From Spinactinospora alkalitolerans (GTDB lineage: Bacteria > Actinomycetota > Actinomycetes > Streptosporangiales > Streptosporangiaceae): a stretch of 64,000 bases of DNA. The translations under genes were made by a program, and so were the position numbers. Position 1 is the first letter of the stretch, and each line of letters opens with the position of its first letter. Under the pieces are notes generated by a model that saw only the letters and a program-made list of their open reading frames with translations, had not been told where the DNA came from and searched no databases. Location of the stretch: positions 3,410,001 through 3,474,000 of the forward strand of contig NZ_JACCCC010000001.1 in NCBI RefSeq assembly GCF_013408795.1. Reading direction: 5' to 3'. This document shows positions 1 through 7,430 of this stretch, one piece after another.

Positions 1-309
1 CCGGTCGATAGTGAGGCCGAGGTCGGCGAGCTCTTCGGTGATCCGATGGGCGGACCACTTGTGTGTTCGGCGCCAGGACTCGATCTGCTCGATGATCCAT
101 GCCGGTGTCGCGTTCGGACTGCGGCGGGGCGCCGAGGGGCGATCGTGCAGCCCAGCATCGCCGTGCCGACGCCAGCGGTTTACCCGCTTCGATGCACAGG
201 CGCGGGAGATCCCCATCTCTGCGGCAACGTGGGCGATTGGTCGCGTGCGGCTGCGCTCGACGAGTCGTCGTCGGCCCTCGAATGACAGCGGGGCATTCTG
301 GTGACTCAT
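1..309 (-). CDS. IS481-type transposase, N-terminal part (cut by window edge)
   Basis: Read on the minus strand from an ATG at 307-309, an open frame of 103 codons runs off the left edge. It begins MSHQNAPLSFEGRRRLVER and has the layout of IS481 transposases: a winged-helix start with AAEMGISRACASKRVNRW, the linker GLHDRSSAPRRSPNATP, then the segment that precedes the rve/DDE catalytic domain, which would lie outside the window. IS481 enzymes are DDE transposases that move a short one-gene insertion sequence. I see no terminal repeat inside the window, so I cannot say whether the element is whole. The family call is from pattern recognition and is fairly firm. Confidence 0.75.
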   Translation of the reverse strand, partial: MSHQNAPLSFEGRRRLVERSRTRPIAHVAAEMGISRACASKRVNRWRRHGDAGLHDRPSAPRRSPNATPAWIIEQIESWRRTHKWSAHRITEELADLGLTIDR

Positions 310-707
310 CGGGGCCGCTGGTCTCGAAGTTCGCCGCCGATGACCCAGAGATGGCCGAACGGGTCCCTCACCCTGCCTTGCCGCTTGCCGTAAGGGCGGT
401 CTTCGACCGGGATCACGAGCTCAGCCCCGTGCTGCACCATGCGGTCCGCTGTCGCGTCGGGGTTCTGCACTGTGAGCATGATCAGGACCGGCGACCCGCC
501 CACCGACCGTGGATCGTTCCACCCCCATTCCTCCACGCTCTGGGCCAGGGCAAAGGCGACGGAGTCGAGCGCGAGCTCGGCGTGGTTCACCACGCCGCGG
601 TCATCGGCGACTCGGAGATTCACCTGGGCTTCGAGTGCCTGGGTGTAGAACGTGATCGCTGCGTCGGCATCGGAGACCAGCAGCTTGGGAATCAGTTGGA
701 TGTTCAT
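306..707 (-). CDS. VOC family (glyoxalase/bleomycin-resistance-like) protein
   Basis: A 133-residue single-domain protein with the vicinal-oxygen-chelate pattern of PhnB/YdcJ-like members: MNIQLIPKLLVSDADAAITF at the start, a central HAELALDSVAFALAQS strand and the closing segment GRVRDPFGHLWVIG. The ATG at 707 is chosen because the homology begins there and a G-rich stretch lies just upstream; longer in-frame starts would run into the AraC-type gene that ends at 718. Such proteins bind a metal and a small ligand, but most of this subgroup have no known substrate. It lies 10 bp downstream of the AraC regulator on the same strand, so the two are probably co-transcribed. Its stop overlaps the transposase start at 309. 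Confidence 0.8.
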   Translation of the reverse strand: MNIQLIPKLLVSDADAAITFYTQALEAQVNLRVADDRGVVNHAELALDSVAFALAQSVEEWGWNDPRSVGGSPVLIMLTVQNPDATADRMVQHGAELVIPVEDRPYGKRQGRVRDPFGHLWVIGGELRDQRPR

Positions 708-717
708 GCCCCCAGGG

Positions 718-1521
718 TCATGGGGCGGGGCGCCGCCAGCCTTGTAGATTTCGGCCCTCTTCATCGAGCCACGCGGATGGAGACGTGTCCATGAGGTCTC
801 GGAAGTCACGCACAAGATGACTCTGGTCGTGGTACCCCGACTCGGCTGCCACTTCGGCCCACGAGGCCGCTCCTGCGCCAGCACGGCTCACCGCAGAGCC
901 CAGACGCGCCACGCGAGAGGCGAACTTCGGGGTGATTCCCAGTGATCGTCGCACTACATATCGCAATCGCCGGGGGCTCAGGTGCGCCTCATGCGCCAGT
1001 TCCTCAACCGATACAGTGCCTCTCCGGGCTCTGATCAGGTCCAGTGTTCGGAGGACGTCTTCAGAGCCAATGTCGTCGTGGTCAGCCCTGTGCATCTGCT
1101 CGAGAAGCCTGACGCGCAAGACAGCCTCTCGCTGAGCGACCGGATGGTCCGCCAGTTCCTCAGACAGCGAGTTCACCCAAGGAAGAACCGCATCGGCGCT
1201 GACACCGCCCGCGTCGAACTCTCTCAGCGGCACCCCGGTCAGACGTTGCAACGCGGCTGGCGACAACTCGGCATAGGCCACCGGCTGCTGTGAGCGCAGA
1301 GTCGTGGCCGCAGTCGCGACCCCCGGTCGCATCAACCCCGCGACAAGCGCCTCGACATGCTGGACCTCTGCGTCGTATCGAACCTCGATCGGGCCATCCA
1401 GGCTCACAACCAATCGAGCTGACAGTGCCGGGACGGCCCGATGCAGCCGAGCCTGACCATCGTGTTCGCTGACGGCTACTACGCCGATGCCCGCGGCGCG
1501 ACATGCCCGACGCAACTCCAC
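718..1521 (-). CDS. AraC family transcriptional regulator
   Basis: A 267-residue regulator. The N-terminal half (about 1-150) resembles the small ligand or sensor domain found in DUF6597-type AraC proteins, and residues about 160-260 form two helix-turn-helix motifs with VSVEELAHEAHLSPRRLRYV and a second helix around WAEVAAESGYHDQSHLVRDF, followed by the usual SPSAW. The start is a GTG at 1519-1521. The VOC gene follows at once, so the pair probably forms a small operon whose product is sensed or processed by the VOC protein. The ligand is unknown. Confidence 0.85.
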   Translation of the reverse strand: MELRRACRAAGIGVVAVSEHDGQARLHRAVPALSARLVVSLDGPIEVRYDAEVQHVEALVAGLMRPGVATAATTLRSQQPVAYAELSPAALQRLTGVPLREFDAGGVSADAVLPWVNSLSEELADHPVAQREAVLRVRLLEQMHRADHDDIGSEDVLRTLDLIRARRGTVSVEELAHEAHLSPRRLRYVVRRSLGITPKFASRVARLGSAVSRAGAGAASWAEVAAESGYHDQSHLVRDFRDLMDTSPSAWLDEEGRNLQGWRRPAP

Positions 1522-1597
1522 CGTCGCATTGTCACATTCTCGTGCTTGACCGCGAGGGCGACCAGGAGCATGTCATCAACCTCCTGCCCCGCAACAG

Positions 1598-2614
1598 CTA
1601 GACCCTTAGTTTCTCAGTCCCTACACCGAAGTCGGCACCTGTCCGGGCGGTGCGGAAACGGGCCAGGTACGCGGAAGGCGTGGTGCCCAGGTGGCGCGCG
1701 AACGCCCTGCGTAGGGTCTCGTCGCTGCCCAGGCCGCTTTGCCGCGCTGCGGCGGTGACGGTCTCACCCCGTTCGAGCAGGATGCGGGCGGCCTCCAGGC
1801 GGATGGTCTCCACGTAGGCGGCGGGGGTGGTGCCGGCCTGGTCCTTGAAGAGTCTGGTCAGGTGCCGCGGGCTGAGGCCGGCCTGTTTGGCGAGGGTGTG
1901 CGGGCTGTGGTCGGCTGCCGGATCGGCCGCGATCCGGTCCAGGACCGGACGCAGGGCGGGGTGGCGTGTGACGGGAGTACGGGAGGCGGCGGAGAACTGG
2001 GACTGGCCACCGGGCCGTTGGAGAAAGACCACCAGGTCACGGGCGACGCGGCGGGCCTCTCGCGCGCCGTGGTCTCCTTCCACCAGAGCCAGGCACAGGT
2101 CGATGCCGGCGGTGACGCCGGCAGAGGTGAAGACCGGCCCATCCTGAATGTAGATGGCGTCGGGGGTGACGGCGGTGTCGGGGTAGCGGCGGGCGAGATC
2201 CGAGGCGTGCTCCCAGTGGGTTGTCGCCCTGCGGCCGCACAGGAGCCCCGCGGCGGCGAGGAGGAAGGCCCCCGTGCACACGGACGCCACCCGCCGGGAC
2301 CTGGCGGCCAGCCGGGCGACGTGATCGGTGAGGGCGGGATGCTGCGCGAGGGTGCTGACGTGAGCGGGGCCGGGCACGACGAGGAGATCCGTCCGCTCCA
2401 CCCGGTCGGCGGGGAGATCGGCCTCGATGCGCAGCCCGGCGGAGGTGCGGATGGCCTGCCCGTCGGGGGTGCACACCTGTACGGTGTAGGAGCCTGAGCC
2501 CTGGGCCGCGGTGGTGAAGACCTCCAAGGGAGCGGACAAGTCCATCAGCCGTACGCCCTCGAAGGCGAAGACGGTCACGTGCTGGGGGCCGGGCCCGGCC
2601 GGTCGGTGGGGCAT
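1598..2614 (-). CDS. GlxA family regulator (DJ-1/PfpI domain plus AraC HTH)
   Basis: 338 residues from the ATG at 2614. The first about 190 residues are a DJ-1/PfpI-like class I amidotransferase fold, with the nucleophile-elbow motif VASVCTGAFLLAAAGLL. The rest is an AraC-type double HTH (HSPHTLAKQAGLSPRHLTRL and SGLGSDETLRRAFARHLGTT). The reading frame stays open upstream to 2704, but the added 30 residues look non-coding and the domain starts at MPHRPAGPGPQHVTVFAF. These regulators sense small nitrogenous or aldehyde metabolites in characterised cases. It is divergent from the HD-domain gene at 2779, and the intergenic stretch holds a 9-bp direct repeat, so it probably controls that gene. 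Confidence 0.88.
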   Translation of the reverse strand: MPHRPAGPGPQHVTVFAFEGVRLMDLSAPLEVFTTAAQGSGSYTVQVCTPDGQAIRTSAGLRIEADLPADRVERTDLLVVPGPAHVSTLAQHPALTDHVARLAARSRRVASVCTGAFLLAAAGLLCGRRATTHWEHASDLARRYPDTAVTPDAIYIQDGPVFTSAGVTAGIDLCLALVEGDHGAREARRVARDLVVFLQRPGGQSQFSAASRTPVTRHPALRPVLDRIAADPAADHSPHTLAKQAGLSPRHLTRLFKDQAGTTPAAYVETIRLEAARILLERGETVTAAARQSGLGSDETLRRAFARHLGTTPSAYLARFRTARTGADFGVGTEKLRV

Positions 2615-2655
2615 GCCCTCACGGTAGCGGCAGCGGCCGACCGTGCCGTCGCACA

Positions 2656-2699
2656 GCAGACATGTCCGTATTCGTGGTTTTTCTGTCTTCGCAGACATG
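2656..2699. promoter_or_regulatory. Direct repeat GCAGACATG x2 in divergent promoter region
   Basis: The 9-mer GCAGACATG occurs at 2656-2664 and again at 2691-2699, a 35-bp repeat distance, between the GlxA-type regulator and the HD-domain gene. AraC/GlxA proteins commonly bind direct repeats, so this is a candidate operator. This is inferred from position only. Confidence 0.4.
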
Positions 2700-2778
2700 G
2701 CCACCAGGCGGCGTCCCGATGCAGTGTGAAGGGGTATCAGGGCTGAGACCGGCCTTTCACACCGAGGAGACCACCGTC

Positions 2779-3426
2779 ATGACCGTTCATGAATCCTTCG
2801 CCGCCGGGGTGGGCGCACCGAACACCAAGCTCGCCGCCGAGGCCACCGAACTCATCCGCGACACGACCAGTGAGCTGATCTACAACCACTCCCGGCGGGT
2901 CTTCTGGTTCGGCAGCCTGCAAGGCCGCAACCGGGACCTGAGCTTCGATTCGGAACTGCTCTACATCGGTGCGATGTTCCACGACCTGGGCCTGGACAAG
3001 AGGTTCCACGACAGCGGCCGGCGCTTCGAGGTGGACAGCGCCGACGAGGCCCGGCGCTTCCTGCAGAGCCGCGGGGTGCCCGAGGACAGCATCCGCCGGG
3101 TGTGGACGGCCATCGCCCTGCACACCACCCCCGGCATCCCCGCGTTCATGGAGCCGGAGGTCGCGCTGGTCACCGCCGGCGTCGAGTACGACGTCCTGGG
3201 CATCGGCTACCACGACATCAGCGACGCCGACCGCGCCGAGATCACCGCTCTGCACCCCCGTCCCGATTTCAAGCGGCGCATCCTGCGGGCGTTCACCGAG
3301 GGCATCGCCCCCAAGCCTGAAACCACCTTCGGCAACGTCAAGGCCGACGTCCTGCAGCATTTCGCCCCCGGCTTCGTCCGTGGCGACTTCGTCGAGGTGA
3401 TCCAGGACTCTCCCTGGCGGGAGTAG
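2779..3426 (+). CDS. HD-domain hydrolase, cyanamide-hydratase-like
   Basis: 215 residues, started at the ATG at 2779 because GAGGAG sits at 2764-2769. The HD-domain metal ligands are visible: H37 in YNHSRRVFWFG, H68-D69 in GAMFHDLGLD, and D138 in AGVEYDVLG, with an extra H115. The HSRRVF-type opening and overall length match the cyanamide hydratase/Ddi2-like HD subfamily, which hydrates a nitrile-like group using a metal centre; many relatives have no proven substrate. It is transcribed away from the GlxA regulator, suggesting induction by a small nitrogen compound. I am sure of the HD fold and not of the reaction. Confidence 0.85.
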   Translation: MTVHESFAAGVGAPNTKLAAEATELIRDTTSELIYNHSRRVFWFGSLQGRNRDLSFDSELLYIGAMFHDLGLDKRFHDSGRRFEVDSADEARRFLQSRGVPEDSIRRVWTAIALHTTPGIPAFMEPEVALVTAGVEYDVLGIGYHDISDADRAEITALHPRPDFKRRILRAFTEGIAPKPETTFGNVKADVLQHFAPGFVRGDFVEVIQDSPWRE

Positions 3427-3447
3427 CCGACCCGCACCGTCCGTCGC

Positions 3448-3494
3448 GACCGGCCGGGCCGGACAACCCATCGATACGGGCAGCCCGGCCGGTC
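3448..3494. terminator. GC-rich stem-loop between convergent genes
   Basis: A perfect 12-bp inverted repeat, GACCGGCCGGGC at 3448-3459 and GCCCGGCCGGTC at 3483-3494, with a 23-nt loop. It lies just past the stop of the HD-domain gene and before the convergent end of the alcohol dehydrogenase operon, so it probably acts as a terminator for the HD gene or both units. There is no T-run. Confidence 0.55.
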
Positions 3495-3640
3495 GGCGCA
3501 GCGCAGCGCACCGCTTTCAGCGTCTGCTGCCATCCGGTCTCGCCGCATGTCCGCGGAAACCAGCAGAGGGCCACGACACCACCGGCCATCCGCGGGCATC
3601 GCCGTGGTGCCGCAGCCGCCAGAACCACCAGCTCGGCCCG

Positions 3641-4798
3641 CTACATCAGGACGACCTGGCGCACCGCCTCTCCGGAGGCGAGGCGGTCGAACCCCTCGTT
3701 GATCCCGTCCAGCGCCAGGCGGCCGGACAGCAGCTCTGTGACCGGCAGCAATCCCTGCTTATAAAGCGAGATGTAGGAGGGGATGTCGCGGGCGGGCACG
3801 CCCGACCCGAGGTAGCTGCCGCGCAGGGTGCGCTCTTGGGCGACCAGGCTCACCGCGGGGATCGCCAGCATCCGGTCCGGGTGCGGCAGGCCGACGGTGA
3901 CCGTCGTCCCTCCCGGGCGGGTCGCCGTGTAGGCCTGCGCCAGCACTCCGGCGTTGCCGGTGGTGTCGACGACCTTGTCGGCGCCGCCGCCGGTGAGCTC
4001 CTTGACCGCCTCGACCACGTCGTCGCCGCCGACCAGTGTCTCGGTCGCACCGAGGCGGCCGGCCAGTTCCCGCTTGCCCAGCACCGGGTCGACGCCGATG
4101 ATCTGCGCCGCCCCGGCGACCTTGGTCCCGAGCAGAGAGGAGAGGCCGACACCGCCGAGCCCGAACACCGCGACCCGCTCCCCCGGGCGCACGTCCGCCG
4201 ACTTCAGTGCCGCCCCGACACCGGTCAGCACGGCGCAGCCGAACAGCGCGGCCGTCTCGAACGGCAGGTCCGGGTCGACCCGGACCGCGGAGTCGGCAGA
4301 GACCACGGTGTACTCAGAAAACGCTGACACGCCCAGGTGGTGCGCAGGCTCATCGCCGGATGGGTCCACCCAGCGGCGCCCGCCGCCGACCAGGTCGCCG
4401 GCCCCGTTCGCAGCGGCGGCCCGCTCGCACAGTGCCGCGCGGCCCTCCAGACACCGGGCGCACACGCCGCACGGCGCGACGAAGAACAGCACCACGCGAT
4501 CGCCTTCGGCGAAGCGCGCATCCGTCCCCGGGCCGAGAGCCGCGACCTCGCCGGCGGCCTCGTGCCCCAGCACCATGGGGACCGGACGCGGCCGCGCGCC
4601 GTCGACCACGGACAGGTCGGAGTGGCACAGGCCCGCGGCGCGCACTCGCACCAGCAGCTCTCCAGGGCCGGGGGCGCGCAGCCCGACCTCGCGGACGCTG
4701 ATCGGCCGCGATCGCTCGTAGGGCCCTTCGGCCCCGATGGTCTCCAGTACGGCGGCCCGCACGGTGCGTTCGGGCGCGCCGACGCTGGTGGTGCTCAT
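3641..4798 (-). CDS. Zinc-dependent alcohol dehydrogenase, class III-like
   Basis: 385 residues, medium-chain dehydrogenase/reductase. Catalytic zinc ligands are visible at C58 (GLCHSD) and H79-E80 (GHEAAG). The structural zinc loop is complete with C110, C113, C116 and C124, and the NAD-binding turn is FGLGGVGLSS. The class III-like layout fits NAD-dependent oxidation of primary alcohols or thiol-aldehyde adducts, but the substrate cannot be read from sequence. It is the last gene of the minus-strand operon that starts at 12059 and follows the ABM gene by 69 bp. In this setting it may oxidise an alcohol or aldehyde released from the polyol handled by the operon. Confidence 0.92.
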   Translation of the reverse strand: MSTTSVGAPERTVRAAVLETIGAEGPYERSRPISVREVGLRAPGPGELLVRVRAAGLCHSDLSVVDGARPRPVPMVLGHEAAGEVAALGPGTDARFAEGDRVVLFFVAPCGVCARCLEGRAALCERAAAANGAGDLVGGGRRWVDPSGDEPAHHLGVSAFSEYTVVSADSAVRVDPDLPFETAALFGCAVLTGVGAALKSADVRPGERVAVFGLGGVGLSSLLGTKVAGAAQIIGVDPVLGKRELAGRLGATETLVGGDDVVEAVKELTGGGADKVVDTTGNAGVLAQAYTATRPGGTTVTVGLPHPDRMLAIPAVSLVAQERTLRGSYLGSGVPARDIPSYISLYKQGLLPVTELLSGRLALDGINEGFDRLASGEAVRQVVLM

Positions 4799-4867
4799 TT
4801 CTGCCCTCTTCTGCCTTCGACTTCGCTGTCCCGCTCTCCCGCTGCCTCGCCGACCGGCGCGGCCCGG

Positions 4868-5173
4868 TCAGGCGGGGCCGACGTATGCGGTGATCACCCG
4901 GTCCGCGAGGAGCGGGATGATGCATCCGACGCCGATCCGCTGGAAGTGCTCGCTGTCGCGGTGCGCCTGGAAGGCGGCGGCGTCGGTGTAGCGTTCCTCG
5001 ATGAGGATCCGGTCCGGCCGTTCGAGGTCTTGGTGGAACCGGTAGCCCAGGTTGCCCGACTCGGACCGGGACGCTTCGGCGAGCTCCCTCAGCAGGGAGA
5101 TCACCTGTTCGGCCCGCCCTTCTCGGGGGAAGTACTCGGCCAGCACCAGGTAGTGGCCTACCGCGTGGCTCAT
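4868..5173 (-). CDS. ABM-domain (antibiotic biosynthesis monooxygenase) protein
   Basis: 101 residues from ATG 5173, preceded by AGGAGA. The single ferredoxin-like ABM fold is recognisable from HYLVLAEYFPREGRAEQV, GNLGYRFHQDLERPDRILI and the closing YTDAAAFQAHRDSEHFQRI. Members work as dimers; some are cofactor-free oxygenases, others degrade heme or autoinducer (LsrG-like). The gene sits sixth in the glp-like operon, between GlpP (43 bp upstream) and the alcohol dehydrogenase. LsrG-like isomerase activity on a phosphorylated or dihydroxyacetone-like intermediate is possible, but this is inference. Confidence 0.85.
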   Translation of the reverse strand: MSHAVGHYLVLAEYFPREGRAEQVISLLRELAEASRSESGNLGYRFHQDLERPDRILIEERYTDAAAFQAHRDSEHFQRIGVGCIIPLLADRVITAYVGPA

Positions 5174-5216
5174 GGGACGGCTCTCCTGTCTGTTCTGCGT
5201 GTCCGCGCGGCGCGCC

Positions 5217-5870
5217 CTAGTCCTGCTGCGCGGCGCGGGCCGCCCGCGCGGCGGCCCGGAGCTCCTCCGCAGGGGCGTCCCACAAGGCCTGGTCACTGGT
5301 TGCCGCGGCCTTCGCACCGAGGGCCAGCGCCAGACTGACGTCGGTCCGGCGCTGTACGAAACCGGCCGCGACGAACGGGGACAGCTCAGCGCGGACGCCC
5401 TTCTCGATCCTCGGCACCACCGGCCAGGGCATGAGCTCCAACAGGTCGGGCTTGCTCATCGCAGTGGAGGTGACGCTGCGCGGCAGGTTGGAACGGTCGG
5501 TGACGAATACTTTCTGCATGGTCGCCTGCCCCAGTGCCTTGGCCCGCTCCACCAGGGCGGTGCGAGTGCTGACGACGCCGGGGACCCGCAGGGAGCGCAG
5601 GTACTCCAGGGCGCCCTTGTCCTGGGCGAGCCCCCGGCACGAGTCGATGTTGAGGAAGAAGAACTTGCCGCCGTCGCGCAGCTCGGCTACGACGTCGGCC
5701 ATGTCCTTGAGCTCGATGGAGGCGACCACCGCGATCTGGGCCCGCGACGCGTGGAACGCCGAGACGGGTCCGCGGCCGACGACCGAGGCCACCACGGCGC
5801 TCTTCTCGAACGCCTCCCGGAGCCGGTTCAGGTGGGCGATCCGGTTCTGGCGTTCAGGGGTTTCGGACAT
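5217..5870 (-). CDS. glpP: GlpP-type glycerol-3-phosphate-responsive antiterminator
   Basis: 217 residues covering the whole G3P_antiterm family (TIM-barrel-like, RNA-binding). Matches to the Bacillus-type GlpP pattern run through the protein: GKFFFLNIDSCRGLAQDKGA, VVSTRTALVERAKALGQATM, KPDLLELMP, and the phosphate-binding end VAAGFVQRRTDVSLALALGA then AATSDQALW. In Bacillus, GlpP with glycerol-3-phosphate binds the leader RNA of glpD and prevents termination at an intrinsic terminator. Here it is encoded inside the operon, 21 bp after the flavoenzyme, and the operon leader at 12116-12161 carries just such a terminator. Autoregulation by antitermination is therefore likely. Confidence 0.88.
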   Translation of the reverse strand: MSETPERQNRIAHLNRLREAFEKSAVVASVVGRGPVSAFHASRAQIAVVASIELKDMADVVAELRDGGKFFFLNIDSCRGLAQDKGALEYLRSLRVPGVVSTRTALVERAKALGQATMQKVFVTDRSNLPRSVTSTAMSKPDLLELMPWPVVPRIEKGVRAELSPFVAAGFVQRRTDVSLALALGAKAAATSDQALWDAPAEELRAAARAARAAQQD

Positions 5871-5891
5871 GGGTTCTCTTCCTCGTCATTC

Positions 5892-7430
5892 TCAGGCCAG
5901 GCCGAGCTTGCCCGGATTGAGGATGTTGTTGGGGTCGACGGCGCGCTTCACCGAGCGGAGGACCTCGAAACCGCCGCCCAGGGCGTCGGCCATGTAAGGG
6001 GCGCGCAGCAGGCCCACGCCATGGTGGTGGCTGAGTCCCGCACCCGCCTTCAACAGTACGTCGTTGGCCGCGTCCCAGGCCGCGCGGTACCAGTCGGCCC
6101 GTTCCTCGGGCTGCACGTCGCCGCGCAGCGAGAAGTACAGGCAGGCCCCGTCGACATAGGCGTGCGACTGGTGCGCCGAGGCCGCGAGCGTGCCGGGCAC
6201 GGAGTTGACGGCCGCGACGACGTCGTCGTAGATCTGCGGCAGGTCTCGCCAGCGGCCGACCATCTCCAGGGTGTCGGCGACGAAGCCGGGGCTGGGCGTG
6301 AAGCCCTCGCCGCTCTTGCCGGTCAGGTAGCGGGTCTCCAGCCAGCGCTGCAGGCAGGCCTCGCCGTCCAGGGCAGCGCCCGACTCGCTGCAGACACGTT
6401 CGGTGACGGCCATGTTGGCGTCGACGAACTCGGGGAAGCCCTCGTCGGCGATGAGCAACACGTTGGTGTCGGGGTGGTCGAACTGGACCCCGCTCTCCAG
6501 CTCGTCGTAGAGGCGCAGCGCGGCGGGGTTCGCCCCGGACTGCAGGATGCGGCGGCAGGCCTCCAGTCCGTCTGCGAAGGTGGGGAATCCGTAGGCCAGT
6601 GCGCGGCTGTAGTCGGGCAGCTTGTGCGCCTTGAGCCGGGCACGGGTGATGACACCGAGGGTGCCCTCGGAGCCGATGAACAGGCTCTGCAGGTCGGGGC
6701 CGATCGCGGCACGGGCGTGGCCGCCGACGGAGATCTCCTCACCACCGGGCAGGACGACGTCCATGCCCAGGACCATGTCTTCGATCTTGCCGTAGCGGGT
6801 GGACAGCTGGCCGGCGCCGCGGCACGCGATCCAGCCGCCGATGGTGCTGATCGCGTAGGAGGACGGCCAGTGACCGAGGGTGACGCCGTAGCGCTGTTGG
6901 ATCCCGGCCTCGAAGACGTCGCCGAACATGCCCGCTTCGACCTCGACGACCTGCGACTTCTCGTCATAGTCGAGAATGCGGTTCAGGGCGCACACATCGA
7001 GCACGATGCCGCCCTTGGTCGGAAGGGCCGCGCCGGTGACGTTGCTGCGCCCGGCCGAGGGGGTGACCGGTATACGGTGCTCGTCGGCGATCCGCATGAC
7101 GGCGCCGACCTGGTCCGCGTCGGCGGCCCTGACGACGACGGCGGTGGGGGTGGCCGGCCGCCCGGCGGTCTCGCCGATCATGCTGCCGGCCCACCAGTCG
7201 CGGGTGCCCCGCACCACGTCGTCGTGGTCGGTGAGCACCTCGGCCCCGGAGGCCTTCAGCTCCTCCAGCACCGCGGCGGGCACCGCGACCGGGTCGGTCT
7301 GGAAGTACGCCTCGCCCTGAGCGGGTTCGGTGGTGCGCCCATAGCGGGGCGGGGTGGGCGCCCCCACGACGTAGTCGCCGCGGTTGAACGGGCGGGTCGC
7401 TGCGTCTCTGCTGAGCATGTGCTCGGTCAC
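5892..7430 (-). CDS. FAD-linked oxidase, alkyl-DHAP-synthase-like
   Basis: 512 residues. The N-terminal half is a PCMH/VAO-type FAD-binding domain: TPSAGRSNVTGAALPTKGG, then GHWPSSYAISTIGGWIACRG and the GQLSTRYGKIEDMV block characteristic of alkyldihydroxyacetonephosphate synthase relatives. The C-terminal cap ends in the usual VKRAVDPNNILNPGKLGL. The paired histidines LSHHHGVG near residue 470 occupy the active-site region. It overlaps glpD by 4 bp (ATGA), so the two are translationally coupled. True alkyl-DHAP synthase makes ether lipids, but many bacterial relatives oxidise hydroxy acids or polyol derivatives. I favour an oxidase role here, with modest confidence. Confidence 0.85.
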   Translation of the reverse strand: MTEHMLSRDAATRPFNRGDYVVGAPTPPRYGRTTEPAQGEAYFQTDPVAVPAAVLEELKASGAEVLTDHDDVVRGTRDWWAGSMIGETAGRPATPTAVVVRAADADQVGAVMRIADEHRIPVTPSAGRSNVTGAALPTKGGIVLDVCALNRILDYDEKSQVVEVEAGMFGDVFEAGIQQRYGVTLGHWPSSYAISTIGGWIACRGAGQLSTRYGKIEDMVLGMDVVLPGGEEISVGGHARAAIGPDLQSLFIGSEGTLGVITRARLKAHKLPDYSRALAYGFPTFADGLEACRRILQSGANPAALRLYDELESGVQFDHPDTNVLLIADEGFPEFVDANMAVTERVCSESGAALDGEACLQRWLETRYLTGKSGEGFTPSPGFVADTLEMVGRWRDLPQIYDDVVAAVNSVPGTLAASAHQSHAYVDGACLYFSLRGDVQPEERADWYRAAWDAANDVLLKAGAGLSHHHGVGLLRAPYMADALGGGFEVLRSVKRAVDPNNILNPGKLGLA

